64,000 nucleotides of DNA from an uncultured Christensenellaceae bacterium (GTDB lineage Bacteria; Bacillota; Clostridia; Christensenellales; UBA3700): assembly GCA_910588015.1 (NCBI GenBank), contig CAJUOK010000005.1, forward strand, positions 60,230 to 124,229. Reading direction: 5' to 3'. The notes under the pieces were generated by a model. It had not been told where the DNA came from. It saw only the letters and a program-made list of their open reading frames with translations, and searched no databases. Below are positions 7,393 through 16,284 of this stretch, piece by piece (the stretch's first letter is position 1; each line of letters starts with the position of its first letter). A program made the position numbers and the translations under genes.

Positions 7393-9512
7393 CGTATATC
7401 CTCGCTTGTCATAACAGATATCAATGCCGTTATTACTCTTTCGGTATGCGCGTTCTTAAACGGACTGCCAAGATGATAATCATTGTCGGAAAAATGTCTT
7501 CCGTTGTAGACAGTATCGTATTGAGTAAGCAACACGTTTATAGACTCGTCGCTTAAAATATTTTTCACACGCGCAGTATAGTCGCCTACAGCGTCTTGCA
7601 ATTTATATTCCGCATCATAAGTCAACTGTAGTCTGTGTCTATTTAAAGGCGGGAAAGTTACAAATGTGCGCACGCCTTTTGCAACAGTTGCGCTATAAAT
7701 ATTTTGTTTTGCCAATTCAACGCTGGCGTCCATATTAAAATCGTATTCTCCGCTATGGAAATACTTATCTTCGCCGCATTCCGGTTTTGCTATTTCGCCG
7801 ATAGGCAAAAGTTCCGGCACGGGGTCGAAATTGTAATGGTCGGAATATTCGCACTCGGCAGAACCCAATCTATTTCTGTTAAAAGCCGAAAACAACGAGA
7901 AAAGATTGCCGTATTTATTTACAGTCAAAGATGATAAGAACTGCCAATTACACTCTGTAAATCTAAAAATATAATACCCGTCCGTTAGTTTAACGGAAGA
8001 CGTCTTTGTGAGCGGCGACTGCATAGTATTTCCGTACCACGCAGAATAAAATTGCTCCGGAGCGTGCAAGAATATGTCACCCTGCTTCAAATACGTATTT
8101 AATATCTCAAATTGAGCAAACTCCGCATAAGTAGCGTTAAAGCCCAAATTATACACTTGAATTTTTTTATCTTTTAACTGTTCCGAACAAAGTTTTTCCG
8201 CAGTCGATATACTGTATCCGTAATTAACGCTCGAGCCGCCTAAAATGACGAGGCGAGTAATCTCATTATCTTCCATACTTAACGCAAGTCTATCGTATAC
8301 GTCTGTTTTTACCGAAGCTTGGTCTACCGGACTTCTAGGCTTTAAATATGCGTTCATATGCAGCGTAGTAAAGTTTTTACAACCAGAAAATGCTTCGTCG
8401 TTTATATTCATAATATTGTCCGACATATAAAGCTCAATTAAATTTTCACAATCTTTAAACGCGTCGTTTTCAACCGTCGTCACGCTGTCGGGAATATAAT
8501 AAACAGAAGCAGAACAATTCTCAAAGGCATTCTTTGAAATAGCAGTGACCTTTTCTCCGTTTATTTCTCTAGGCACAACTATTTCGTTTAATGAGTATTG
8601 GTCCGATTGTTTAAGTTTTACGCTACCTTGATTAATTTCAAACAAGTTGCAATCAGTGTATTCTTTCCATACAGGAGTCAATACTGTCGCTTTCTTATTA
8701 GAAACGCTCACACGACTTCCCAAACCGACGTACTCGCCGTTCTCTGTCGTATACCCCGCCAGATATCTGCTATCGCAGTCTACGCCCAACGCTCTCAAAT
8801 CTACCGCAGTATAGGTGTTCGCGCGCGGATGATTCGACAGCATCTGCGTTACGTCCTGTTCTATTTCCCGTCCTCCGTCTACTTGGTAAATTATCGTATT
8901 GCCCGTATCGGTAAGACTTTTGAAATTGGCAAACAAATTGCCGACGGATTTTATATCTTTAATTTCAAGCGTTTCGGCATAACCTACAAATTCACCGCCG
9001 CTATTCAAATAATTGTTTTTACTCCAACATACAAAACGATGAGCTTCCTTAGGAACCGCCTTCACGGTCAAAATATCGTCGGCATAATAGACGCAATCCT
9101 CTGCCGCTCCAAGGACACTGGATATATTTACCTCTCCTATTAGCTCGCCGCTTTGAGGTTTGAATTCAACTTTTTCCATTTCGGTTGTTAAGACTCTCAC
9201 CGTCGATTTATGATTTACAGAGGTAAAAGTAACAGTTTGTTGAAAAGACAATTCATCGCTGATTTCACATTTATCGCCGTAATAACCGTTTACTTTATAT
9301 CCTCTCTCAAGAACTATATTAAAAACCGCGGTTTCTCCGCGTTCGACAACGCGTTTGTTGTCACCAACCACGGAATAATGTTCTCCGTCCATAACCGTAA
9401 CGGTAATGCGCCTGTCGACTTGGTTAAAACCATTACCGCCGCAAGCCGCAAATAACACGCAAAACGCCACTAAAAGCGAAATGGCTATATAAATGAATAA
9501 CCTACGCTTCAT
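7389..9512 (-). CDS. Lipoprotein with BspA-type leucine-rich repeats followed by an SGNH-like domain
   Basis: 707 residues with a lipoprotein signal (lipobox LFAAC, Cys24). The N-terminal 270 residues are beta-rich, with two repeats of the kind seen in cell-surface Listeria-Bacteroides type modules (VTVMDGEHYSVVG, ERGYKVNGYYG). Residues about 285-390 are BspA leucine-rich repeats (VTAISKNAFENC, SVTTVENDAFKDCENL, NINDEAFSGCKNF). The C-terminal half is SGNH-like: GGSSVNYG near 430 and the closing block DNDYHLG. This is the reverse domain order of the protein at 4440-5912. It overlaps the MBOAT start by 4 bases and the upstream small gene by 4 bases. Confidence 0.8.
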   Translation of the reverse strand: MKRRLFIYIAISLLVAFCVLFAACGGNGFNQVDRRITVTVMDGEHYSVVGDNKRVVERGETAVFNIVLERGYKVNGYYGDKCEISDELSFQQTVTFTSVNHKSTVRVLTTEMEKVEFKPQSGELIGEVNISSVLGAAEDCVYYADDILTVKAVPKEAHRFVCWSKNNYLNSGGEFVGYAETLEIKDIKSVGNLFANFKSLTDTGNTIIYQVDGGREIEQDVTQMLSNHPRANTYTAVDLRALGVDCDSRYLAGYTTENGEYVGLGSRVSVSNKKATVLTPVWKEYTDCNLFEINQGSVKLKQSDQYSLNEIVVPREINGEKVTAISKNAFENCSASVYYIPDSVTTVENDAFKDCENLIELYMSDNIMNINDEAFSGCKNFTTLHMNAYLKPRSPVDQASVKTDVYDRLALSMEDNEITRLVILGGSSVNYGYSISTAEKLCSEQLKDKKIQVYNLGFNATYAEFAQFEILNTYLKQGDIFLHAPEQFYSAWYGNTMQSPLTKTSSVKLTDGYYIFRFTECNWQFLSSLTVNKYGNLFSLFSAFNRNRLGSAECEYSDHYNFDPVPELLPIGEIAKPECGEDKYFHSGEYDFNMDASVELAKQNIYSATVAKGVRTFVTFPPLNRHRLQLTYDAEYKLQDAVGDYTARVKNILSDESINVLLTQYDTVYNGRHFSDNDYHLGSPFKNAHTERVITALISVMTSEDIR

Positions 9513-9781
9513 ACATTATCTCCCACTTTAAGCAAACAATCCTTTTCTTCGTCTTTGTTCCAAAACGCCGCCACAAAAAGCAAGACGTATGCAAGAACAT
9601 ACGTTAGAACTTCGTCGATTTCCACGCCAAGCAAAAACGAATAAGTTATACAAAAAATAATACACAAATACGATACGATTAACAAAAGCGTACTAGAAGT
9701 CTTATTAACGTTTATGCGCGCAAATATCACGAAAAATATCGCAACGAGAGAAAATATCAAAATCATTGAATTATTCAGCAC
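9509..9781 (-). CDS. Small three-helix membrane protein of the acylation module
   Basis: 90 residues, almost wholly hydrophobic: three predicted helices (about residues 5-22, 30-50, 55-73) and a charged tail (NKDEEKDCLLKVGD). No family recognised. The start is taken as GTG at 9779-9781, ten bases after AAGGAG; an ATG five codons later has no usable ribosome site. Its stop overlaps the start of the LRR-SGNH lipoprotein gene (ATGA, 9509-9512), so it is translationally coupled to the acylation genes. It may be an accessory subunit of the MBOAT system; this is inference from position only. Confidence 0.7.
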   Translation of the reverse strand: MLNNSMILIFSLVAIFFVIFARINVNKTSSTLLLIVSYLCIIFCITYSFLLGVEIDEVLTYVLAYVLLFVAAFWNKDEEKDCLLKVGDNV

Positions 9782-10120
9782 TTTTAATACGCTCCTTTTT
9801 ATTGATTGTCAGCATATCTTGTAATATTATGCAAATATCGAAAAACTAACTATATCGATTGTATAATTAGAAATTTCCCAATATACAATATTATATATAA
9901 TTTAGCATTTTTAACGAATTAAAGTCAACAGAATTGATAAACGCTACCTTTAAAGCGCGATTTTAGCGCTGATTTAGCCAAATTATAGTAATTTAATTAG
10001 TATGATGTTCAAATATTAATTGATACTTAAAACAATTAAAACGATTGCAAACAAATAAAAATATTATTAAAGATATAAAAGCTATAAAAAATAAATTATT
10101 ATCAAAATACAGATTTTAAA
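9782..10120. other. AT-rich intergenic region between flippase and acylation module
   Basis: 339 bases with no gene. It is extremely AT-rich. A short hairpin (AGCGC at 9954-9958 with GCGCT at 9966-9970) follows the flippase gene, but no T-run follows it on the minus strand, so termination is doubtful. A possible minus-strand promoter (TTGACT at 9923-9928, 18 bases, TAAATT at 9899-9904, with a TATAAT at 9890-9895 nearby) could start the acylation module separately. Nothing else is seen. Confidence 0.45.
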
Positions 10121-11728
10121 TTATTTATTGTTATTATCTTTCGAATCGGATATTCCATCCGAATTTTCTTGATTAACATTTCCGTTATTAGATATTTGCG
10201 GTTTCCTGCGCGATTTAATCCTATTTAAAAGTTGACGAATATAAAACCTAAAATCTTTATTGCAAAGAAGCACCGCCGCCGCAATCGTAAAAGAAAAGGC
10301 AAGAGAGATAAAACCGTTTGCAAAAAGCTCTATCCATTGATTATCGCTTGTTATCATAGAGAAGTTAAATATTAATAAAGCGGCGCAAAAGACTGCAATA
10401 TATAAATAGTTGCGCAAATAATATCCCTTTACGTTGCTCTTAAAAGCATATTTATATAAGACGTAAGGCTCGATTATATGACAAATAAATATATTTGTAA
10501 TAATGGTTGCTACAATTACTCCAACCACGCTATATTCTTCAGGGAATACCAATACGAATAAAATTGATAATCCAACGTTTAGCAAACCCTCAATCAACGG
10601 CTTCCATCTGTCGTTGTAAAACGTTCCGGTTGCGTCTCTGAAAAGCAATGCGGCCTGTCGCATAAACTGAATGAAGTAATTAACAGTAATGACGATAGAA
10701 ATGGATTTTGCCAATTCAAGTCCGTCGTCAAAAAGAATAGTTACCAAATTATCTATTACGCCATAATAGCCCAAGAAAAATATAGTGCCAAGTACAAAGT
10801 TAAAGGTATGGAAAAAGTTAAAGTATTTCTTAACTTGCAATTTGTCTTCGCTTACGCACATATGCCCGATAACAGCCGTAAGTGGCGTAAAACACAACGT
10901 CAACACTCCCGTCATAGCAACCATTATAGTTGTATAGTTTGAATATTTTCCTAATACAACCAATCCTATAAATGCCGATATAATTAAACTGTCGGCAGTA
11001 TTGACAAGAACTCCGCCGATTTTGTGCATAAACATAGCTTTAATGCTTTTGGTAACAGTATTCTTTGTCTCCTCGTCTATCTTTTGTTTATTTTTGATTA
11101 TATCGCTATGCTTTTTTCTGACTATTATTTCCGTCGCTCCCCACTGTAGCGCTCCCGTAATAATGCGGCAAATCAAAAACCATACGAACGAACCGGTATA
11201 AACAAGCACAATAATTTGCAATCCGAATTGCAGCAATTGTCCAATTGAAGAAATTATCGTTGTAATATAATTGTTTTTATAGGCGTTTATAAGAGACGTT
11301 TTAGAACTGTAAACGTAAGAAAGAACTACGGACGCAAGCATAAGCGCAAACGTGAGATACAAATTAACGTCCAAGTTCTGATAATCTTTTGCAAGATAAG
11401 GCAATGCAGGCATTAACGCGCAACCAACCACTAAAATTATTGCGCCTATTATTAAATATAATTTTGTGAATAGACCGTATAAAGCCGAAACTTTGTCATT
11501 ATCGCCTTCGACGATTGGTTTATACATACAATAAGTAATAGAAACGCCAACCCCAAGTTCAGCTACTGCCAAGAAATCAAGTATAGAACCGTATAGCGAA
11601 TTCAATCCGTTTATTTCATTTCCGATATAACGAATCAAGAACCTACGCACTAAAATATTAGCGACCAAGATAATCATCTTGAACGCTATAGACACAAATA
11701 CGTTTAACAGTCCTTTTTTCTTATCCAC
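10121..11728 (-). CDS. Polysaccharide flippase (Wzx-like, oligosaccharide-lipid exporter)
   Basis: 535-residue membrane protein with about 14 hydrophobic segments and a charged C-terminal tail rich in Asn. The N terminus (FVSIAFKMIILVANILVRRF, then GNEINGLNSLYGSILDFLAVAELGVG) matches the polysaccharide-transport/MOP superfamily that flips undecaprenyl-linked repeat units to the outside. The start is GTG at 11726-11728 with AAGG upstream. It lies 31 bases after a glycosyltransferase gene and before the acylation module, the usual place for a repeat-unit exporter. The specific polymer cannot be read from the sequence. Confidence 0.88.
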   Translation of the reverse strand: MDKKKGLLNVFVSIAFKMIILVANILVRRFLIRYIGNEINGLNSLYGSILDFLAVAELGVGVSITYCMYKPIVEGDNDKVSALYGLFTKLYLIIGAIILVVGCALMPALPYLAKDYQNLDVNLYLTFALMLASVVLSYVYSSKTSLINAYKNNYITTIISSIGQLLQFGLQIIVLVYTGSFVWFLICRIITGALQWGATEIIVRKKHSDIIKNKQKIDEETKNTVTKSIKAMFMHKIGGVLVNTADSLIISAFIGLVVLGKYSNYTTIMVAMTGVLTLCFTPLTAVIGHMCVSEDKLQVKKYFNFFHTFNFVLGTIFFLGYYGVIDNLVTILFDDGLELAKSISIVITVNYFIQFMRQAALLFRDATGTFYNDRWKPLIEGLLNVGLSILFVLVFPEEYSVVGVIVATIITNIFICHIIEPYVLYKYAFKSNVKGYYLRNYLYIAVFCAALLIFNFSMITSDNQWIELFANGFISLAFSFTIAAAVLLCNKDFRFYIRQLLNRIKSRRKPQISNNGNVNQENSDGISDSKDNNNK

Positions 11729-11759
11729 TCTACTTGCCTTATTATTTTCGCAAAAAACT

Positions 11760-12773
11760 TTATGCGTTTTTATTTCTCAACTTTTTTTTAATTGTTTTGC
11801 ATTTATAAAGAAACATATTATACTTTTTTAATTGCAACCACAAAATAAATTTTGATGATAAAGAATTAAGCTTATATAATTTTTTGTAAGCTGTATAATT
11901 ACTTTTAATGGCAAACTCCTTTGATAATTTATGATTTTTTAATGTTTTAAAAAGAAGTTTTATCTCACAATCTACACTGCACAACCAATTAACAGCCAAG
12001 CAATATTCTTTGAATAATTCAGCGCTTGCCCATTCATTTCTACCTAACTTAACTAAAATGTCATATAATAATTTCCCAACATTATAACATACGTCTAAAA
12101 TATTATCTCGATAATATTTTTTAAAATACTGAACTTCAGGCAAATCATAATTATACAACTGCGAATTTACATAAGACATACCATTAGAATAGGAAATGCA
12201 GGTCAAAAGGTAAATCAAATCTTCATAAATATATAATTTTTCATTAAATCTTATACCTTCAAATTTTGAACTTTTATATAGAACTCTCCAACAAGAACCA
12301 AGTACGTGTTGAGGATGTCCGATGAGAAAATGCTCAACTTCGAAATTTGATATTATTTTGTTCATACCAATCTCTCTTTGCGGCAATTTTTTACCGTCTA
12401 CTACATAATTGATTCCGCAAAACACCATATCGGATTGTTCATATAAAATGGTATCAAACATTTTTTGACAATATTGAGGTTCTATCCAATCATCCGAGTC
12501 GACAAAAGTATAATATTCACCGCTTTTTACACTCAATCCATAGTTTCTAGCGGCGCTAACTCCTGCATTATTTTGAAAATAATACTTAAATCTTTCGTCT
12601 TCCTTAACAAAACTCAAACAAATATTTTCGCTATTATCGAGAGAACCATCATTTATCATTATGACTTCTATGTTTTCGAAAGTTTGAGCCTGTATGCTCT
12701 TTAAACATCTCTCTAATAGCAATTCGTTATTGTATATGGGAATTATAATTGAAATCTTGTTACTATTCGACAT
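11760..12773 (-). CDS. Family 2 glycosyltransferase
   Basis: 337 residues. The N-terminal GT-A domain is clear: IIIPIYNNELLLERCLKSI, the acidic INDGSLDNS, NNAGVSAARNYGL and the metal-binding FVDSDDW at about residues 93-99. The last 130 residues are Lys/Tyr/Leu-rich and probably membrane-associated. It acts in the cytoplasm, adding a sugar to the lipid-linked repeat unit. The gene starts 3 bases after rmlC. Its base composition is markedly more AT-rich than the rml genes next to it, which suggests independent acquisition. Sugar donor unknown. Confidence 0.9.
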   Translation of the reverse strand: MSNSNKISIIIPIYNNELLLERCLKSIQAQTFENIEVIMINDGSLDNSENICLSFVKEDERFKYYFQNNAGVSAARNYGLSVKSGEYYTFVDSDDWIEPQYCQKMFDTILYEQSDMVFCGINYVVDGKKLPQREIGMNKIISNFEVEHFLIGHPQHVLGSCWRVLYKSSKFEGIRFNEKLYIYEDLIYLLTCISYSNGMSYVNSQLYNYDLPEVQYFKKYYRDNILDVCYNVGKLLYDILVKLGRNEWASAELFKEYCLAVNWLCSVDCEIKLLFKTLKNHKLSKEFAIKSNYTAYKKLYKLNSLSSKFILWLQLKKYNMFLYKCKTIKKKLRNKNA

Positions 12774-12776
12774 ATT

Positions 12777-13379
12777 TTACTCGCTTAAATTATCTAAAAT
12801 CGCCCACCATTTATCTTTTTCACTCATAACGATAGGCGCGCCATCTTTTAGCGTATATCCTTGAGGGTCGGCAGAACCTGAATATGCGCCAATCACTCCC
12901 CAGTCAATGCCTATATTCGGGTCGTTCCAAGCAATACCGCCCTCGTCGCCCGGATGATAAAAATCAGTGACTTTATAGCAAAACTCGGCAATGTCCGAAA
13001 GCACTAAAAAGCCGTGAGCAAAGCCTTCGGAGATATAAAATTGCTTTTTATTTTCCTCGGTTAGCTCTACTCCAAACCATTTGCCGTACGTCTTACTGCC
13101 TTCACGCATATCTACGGCGACGTCAAATACTTTTCCTTTTATTACGCGGACAAGCTTACCCTGCGGAAACTGTTTTTGAAAATGCAATCCTCTTAAGACT
13201 CCTTTTGTACTCATAGACTGATTGTCTTGCACAAAATTCATATTAAGTCCGGCATCTTGCATATCGCGCTTGTTGTACGTTTCCATAAAGTAACCGCGAT
13301 TATCGCCGTGAACAGCCGGCTCTATTATATAAAGCCCTTCGATTCCGCCTACATTTTTTTCAACTTTAATTTGTCCCAT
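12777..13379 (-). CDS. rfbC: dTDP-4-dehydrorhamnose 3,5-epimerase
   Basis: Third step of dTDP-L-rhamnose synthesis. 200 residues, beginning MGQIKVEKN; the cupin core has the family blocks DNRGYFMETY, FVQDNQSMSTKGVLRGLHFQ (with the catalytic His region), GKVFDVAVDMREGSKTYGKW and FAHGFLVLSD. The start is the ATG at 13377-13379 because AAAGGAGAT lies 5 bases before it. It overlaps the end of rfbD by 14 bases. Together with rfbA, rfbB and rfbD in this cluster the pathway from glucose-1-phosphate is complete. Confidence 0.95.
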   Translation of the reverse strand: MGQIKVEKNVGGIEGLYIIEPAVHGDNRGYFMETYNKRDMQDAGLNMNFVQDNQSMSTKGVLRGLHFQKQFPQGKLVRVIKGKVFDVAVDMREGSKTYGKWFGVELTEENKKQFYISEGFAHGFLVLSDIAEFCYKVTDFYHPGDEGGIAWNDPNIGIDWGVIGAYSGSADPQGYTLKDGAPIVMSEKDKWWAILDNLSE

Positions 13380-14229
13380 TGTCAATCTCCTTTAGATATC
13401 TGCTTAATGCGTCCTGCCAAGTCGGCAATAATGCAAACCCGTTTTCTACGAGCTTACTTTTATCCAACCTGCTGTTGTAAGGTCTTGCCGCTTTGGAAAG
13501 TCCGTATTCGGCAGTGCTAACGGGAATTACTTGAGTCGAATACCCAGCTTGTCTGAATATTTCTTTTGCAAAATCATACCAACTGATATATCCGCCTTCG
13601 TTTGTAGCGTGATAGTAACCGTATTTATCCGTCTCTATCATATCTACCAATAGTCGCGCCAAATCATAGGTATAAGTCGGCGTTCCTATTTGGTCATTGA
13701 CAACTCTCACTGTTTCGTGCGTTTTCCCTACTTTCAACATTGTCTTGATAAAATTATTGCCGTTCTTGCCAAATACCCAAGCAATCCTCACTATAAAATA
13801 TTTTTCAAGATTTTCCGATACAGCAAGTTCTCCTTCAAGCTTAGTGATACCGTAAACGTTCAAAGGCTTATATTCTTTGCAATCGGGTTTCCAAGGTTCG
13901 ACTCCGTTGCCGTCAAAAACGTAATCGGTAGAAATATACATCATTTTGCAATCCAACTCTTTACACGCCTTTGCAATATTTTCGGTGCCTATGGCATTGA
14001 CAAGTCTTACCTTTTCTACATTATCTTCTGCCGCGTCAACTGCCGTCCAAGCCGCGCAATGCACGACGGCATCGGGTTTTACCTTATTTAAGACATCGCG
14101 GACCTGTTTGCCGTCAGTTATATCCATTTCTTGAATATCTACGCCAATAGCTTCATATCCTCGCTTATTAAGTTCATTTACAACATCGAATCCAAGCTGT
14201 CCTTTTACTCCTGTTACCAACACTCTCAT
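13366..14229 (-). CDS. rfbD: dTDP-4-dehydrorhamnose reductase
   Basis: Final reduction to dTDP-L-rhamnose. 287 residues of the short-chain dehydrogenase type: N-terminal nucleotide loop VTGVKGQLGFDVV, active-site region YISTDYVFDG and YGITKLEGE (Tyr-x-x-x-Lys), then RIAWVFGKNGNNFIKTML and the C-terminal RPYNSRLDKSKL. The gene starts 2 bases after the rfbB stop and overlaps rfbC, so it belongs to one transcript. Length and motifs are as in RmlD. Confidence 0.95.
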   Translation of the reverse strand: MRVLVTGVKGQLGFDVVNELNKRGYEAIGVDIQEMDITDGKQVRDVLNKVKPDAVVHCAAWTAVDAAEDNVEKVRLVNAIGTENIAKACKELDCKMMYISTDYVFDGNGVEPWKPDCKEYKPLNVYGITKLEGELAVSENLEKYFIVRIAWVFGKNGNNFIKTMLKVGKTHETVRVVNDQIGTPTYTYDLARLLVDMIETDKYGYYHATNEGGYISWYDFAKEIFRQAGYSTQVIPVSTAEYGLSKAARPYNSRLDKSKLVENGFALLPTWQDALSRYLKEIDNGTN

Positions 14230-14231
14230 TT

Positions 14232-15251
14232 TTAGTTGTCCCCATACATTTTTTTATAATAATTTTGATATTCTCCCGAAATTATCGTTTCCCACCAATT
14301 GCGGTTTTCAAGATACCACTTAATTGTTTTCTTTATGCCGTCTTCAAACTTGGTTTCGGGCAGCCAACCAAGCTCATTGTGAATTTTAGTAGGGTCTATA
14401 GCATAGCGTAAGTCGTGTCCTTTTCTGTCTGCCACGTAAGTTATAAGGCTTTCGGGTTTTCCCAGCTCTTTGCAAATAAGCTTAACGATATCGATATTTT
14501 TCATTTCGTTATGTCCGCCGACATTATAGACCTCTCCTACTTTACCTTTGTGTATAATTAAATCTATCGCTTTACAATGGTCTTCAACATATAACCAATC
14601 TCTCACGTTCTCGCCTTTTCCGTAAACAGGCAACGGCTTATTATTCAAAGCGTTGGCTATCATTAACGGAATCAATTTTTCGGGAAAATGATAAGGTCCA
14701 TAGTTGTTGGAACAACGACTGATTGTCACCGGCAAGCCGTACGTTCTGTGATATGCCAATACAAGCAAATCTGCCGAAGCTTTGCTTGAAGAATAAGGAC
14801 TGCTTGTATGAATCGGCGTTGTTTCGGTAAAGAACAAGTCCGGACGGTCAAGCGGCAAATCTCCGTATACTTCGTCTGTAGATACTTGGTGATACCTTTT
14901 AATGCCGTATTTTCTACACGCGTCCATAAGCACCGCAGTTCCCATTATATTTGTTTGCAAAAATATCCCCGGGTCTTCTATGCTTCTGTCCACGTGACTT
15001 TCCGCCGCAAAATTAACAATGATATCGGGTTTTTCCTCTTCAAACAGTTTGTTCACAGCCGCGCGGTCGCATATATCGGCTTTAACAAATCTAAAATTAG
15101 GCTTGTCCAATACGCTCTCAAGCGTAGACAAATTGCCCGCGTAAGTAAGCTTATCCAAACACACGATTTTATAATCAGGATATTTATTAAGCATATGAAA
15201 TACAAAATTGCTTCCTATAAATCCGGCTCCGCCCGTAACTATAATTACCAT
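14232..15251 (-). CDS. rfbB: dTDP-glucose 4,6-dehydratase
   Basis: Second step of rhamnose synthesis. 339 residues: GGAGFIGSNFVFHML at residues 7-21 binds NAD, STDEVYGDLP holds the catalytic Asp/Glu region, SSPYSSSKASADLL has the Tyr-x-x-x-Lys pair, and SRCSNNYGPYHFPEKLIPLMI is the RmlB signature. A GGAGAC ribosome site precedes the ATG. A degenerate copy of its first 60 bases survives 1 kb upstream at 16185-16247, a scar of tandem duplication. Confidence 0.96.
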   Translation of the reverse strand: MVIIVTGGAGFIGSNFVFHMLNKYPDYKIVCLDKLTYAGNLSTLESVLDKPNFRFVKADICDRAAVNKLFEEEKPDIIVNFAAESHVDRSIEDPGIFLQTNIMGTAVLMDACRKYGIKRYHQVSTDEVYGDLPLDRPDLFFTETTPIHTSSPYSSSKASADLLVLAYHRTYGLPVTISRCSNNYGPYHFPEKLIPLMIANALNNKPLPVYGKGENVRDWLYVEDHCKAIDLIIHKGKVGEVYNVGGHNEMKNIDIVKLICKELGKPESLITYVADRKGHDLRYAIDPTKIHNELGWLPETKFEDGIKKTIKWYLENRNWWETIISGEYQNYYKKMYGDN

Positions 15252-15293
15252 AAATTGTCTCCTTTGATTTCGATTATATATTTTTAAATTTTA

Positions 15294-16151
15294 TCATTTG
15301 ACCTGAGATAAGAATTCATATTTACTTATCATTTGCTTATAGAACTCATCTGCGTCTTTTCTCCCTTTGGATAGCGCTCTTATCTTTTGGAGTTTGTTTT
15401 TCTCATACAGTAATATTTTAATCTTTCTTCTGAACAGATATCCTGCTTTTATTGAAAAACGCTTTTTATATATTCTAGTGCAGAAAACGGAATTTCGAGC
15501 TATATAGTAACATCTGAACGGAGAATAATTAGTTATCATAACGCTCTTCCATAAAAAATTCCGTATGGTCGAATCGCCGAATTTATGTATTAGCGGTACC
15601 GTACTCTGCATAATTTTGTAACCGTTTGCTATAACTCTGAAACATATTTCGTAATCTACCCAATCAATAAACATTTCGGGCATATACCCGCCGATTTGCT
15701 TCAACTTTGCGACGTCTGCCAATGCGCCTGAAGTTATAACTTCTTTTACGTAACGCTTACCCCCCCGCAGCATATTATCTTGTATTGCCATAACTGGTTG
15801 AGCGGCCACGATTGCCAATTTATCGTCTGTTTGGAATAGATTTAACAACGACTTAATCATATCTTCGGAAGCAATCGAATCTTGGTCCAACGTAAATATA
15901 TATGCGTAGTTATTTTCAATTGCATAATTGAGACCGTCCGATAGCGGACCTGCAACTCCGTAATTTTTGTCGTTTAATATTATTTCAACGCCTTTCGCTT
16001 CACATAAAGAAACTATTTTATCTCTATTTTCAGACGCATTTTCATATACAAGCAATTTGTCAACCTGATTAACTATGGCGTCTATATTCTGTTCCAACAA
16101 ATCCAATTCCGGGTTATAGGTTGTTATTGTAGCTAAAACTTTGTCATTCAT
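15294..16151 (-). CDS. Family 2 glycosyltransferase, rhamnosyltransferase-like (duplicate copy)
   Basis: 285 residues. The N-terminal GT-A domain has TITTYNPELDLLEQNI, VYENASENRDKI, NYGVAGPLSDGLNYAI and the metal site FTLDQDS; the rest (VAKLKQIGGYMPEMFIDWVD, CFRVIANGYKIMQ) matches rhamnosyltransferases of the RfbF/WbbL type. The first 91 residues are identical to the gene at 16285-17148, while the C-terminal two thirds has diverged. Its ribosome site is inside a retained fragment of the rmlA 3' end. The likely role is adding rhamnose to the repeat unit; the divergence after residue 91 suggests a change of acceptor. Confidence 0.9.
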   Translation of the reverse strand: MNDKVLATITTYNPELDLLEQNIDAIVNQVDKLLVYENASENRDKIVSLCEAKGVEIILNDKNYGVAGPLSDGLNYAIENNYAYIFTLDQDSIASEDMIKSLLNLFQTDDKLAIVAAQPVMAIQDNMLRGGKRYVKEVITSGALADVAKLKQIGGYMPEMFIDWVDYEICFRVIANGYKIMQSTVPLIHKFGDSTIRNFLWKSVMITNYSPFRCYYIARNSVFCTRIYKKRFSIKAGYLFRRKIKILLYEKNKLQKIRALSKGRKDADEFYKQMISKYEFLSQVK

Positions 16152-16184
16152 TTAAATTAACTACCCTCCTTAAATGTTCGCCAT
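15879..16184 (-). repeat. 306-base direct repeat, copy 2
   Basis: Bases 15879-16184 are identical to 16876-17181 by direct reading. The unit comprises the last 12 codons and stop of rmlA plus the first 91 codons of the glycosyltransferase. The perfect identity over 306 bases, with sharp divergence outside, points either to a very recent duplication or to later gene conversion. Confidence 0.95.
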
Positions 16185-16247
16185 TATGAAATACAAAATT
16201 GCTTCCTATAAAAACGACTCCTCCAGTAACTATAAATTTTCATAAAC
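16185..16247 (-). pseudogene. Remnant of the rfbB 5' end at the duplication junction
   Basis: About 63 bases that match the start of rfbB (15194-15256): the first 28 bases are identical and the next 22 differ at five positions. It joins directly to the rmlA 3' remnant ending at 16184. It shows that the duplicated unit ran from rmlA through the glycosyltransferase into rfbB. It is too short to be expressed. Confidence 0.88.
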
Positions 16248-16284
16248 CTTCTTCTTTTTATTAATAGGCAAATATAATAAATCT

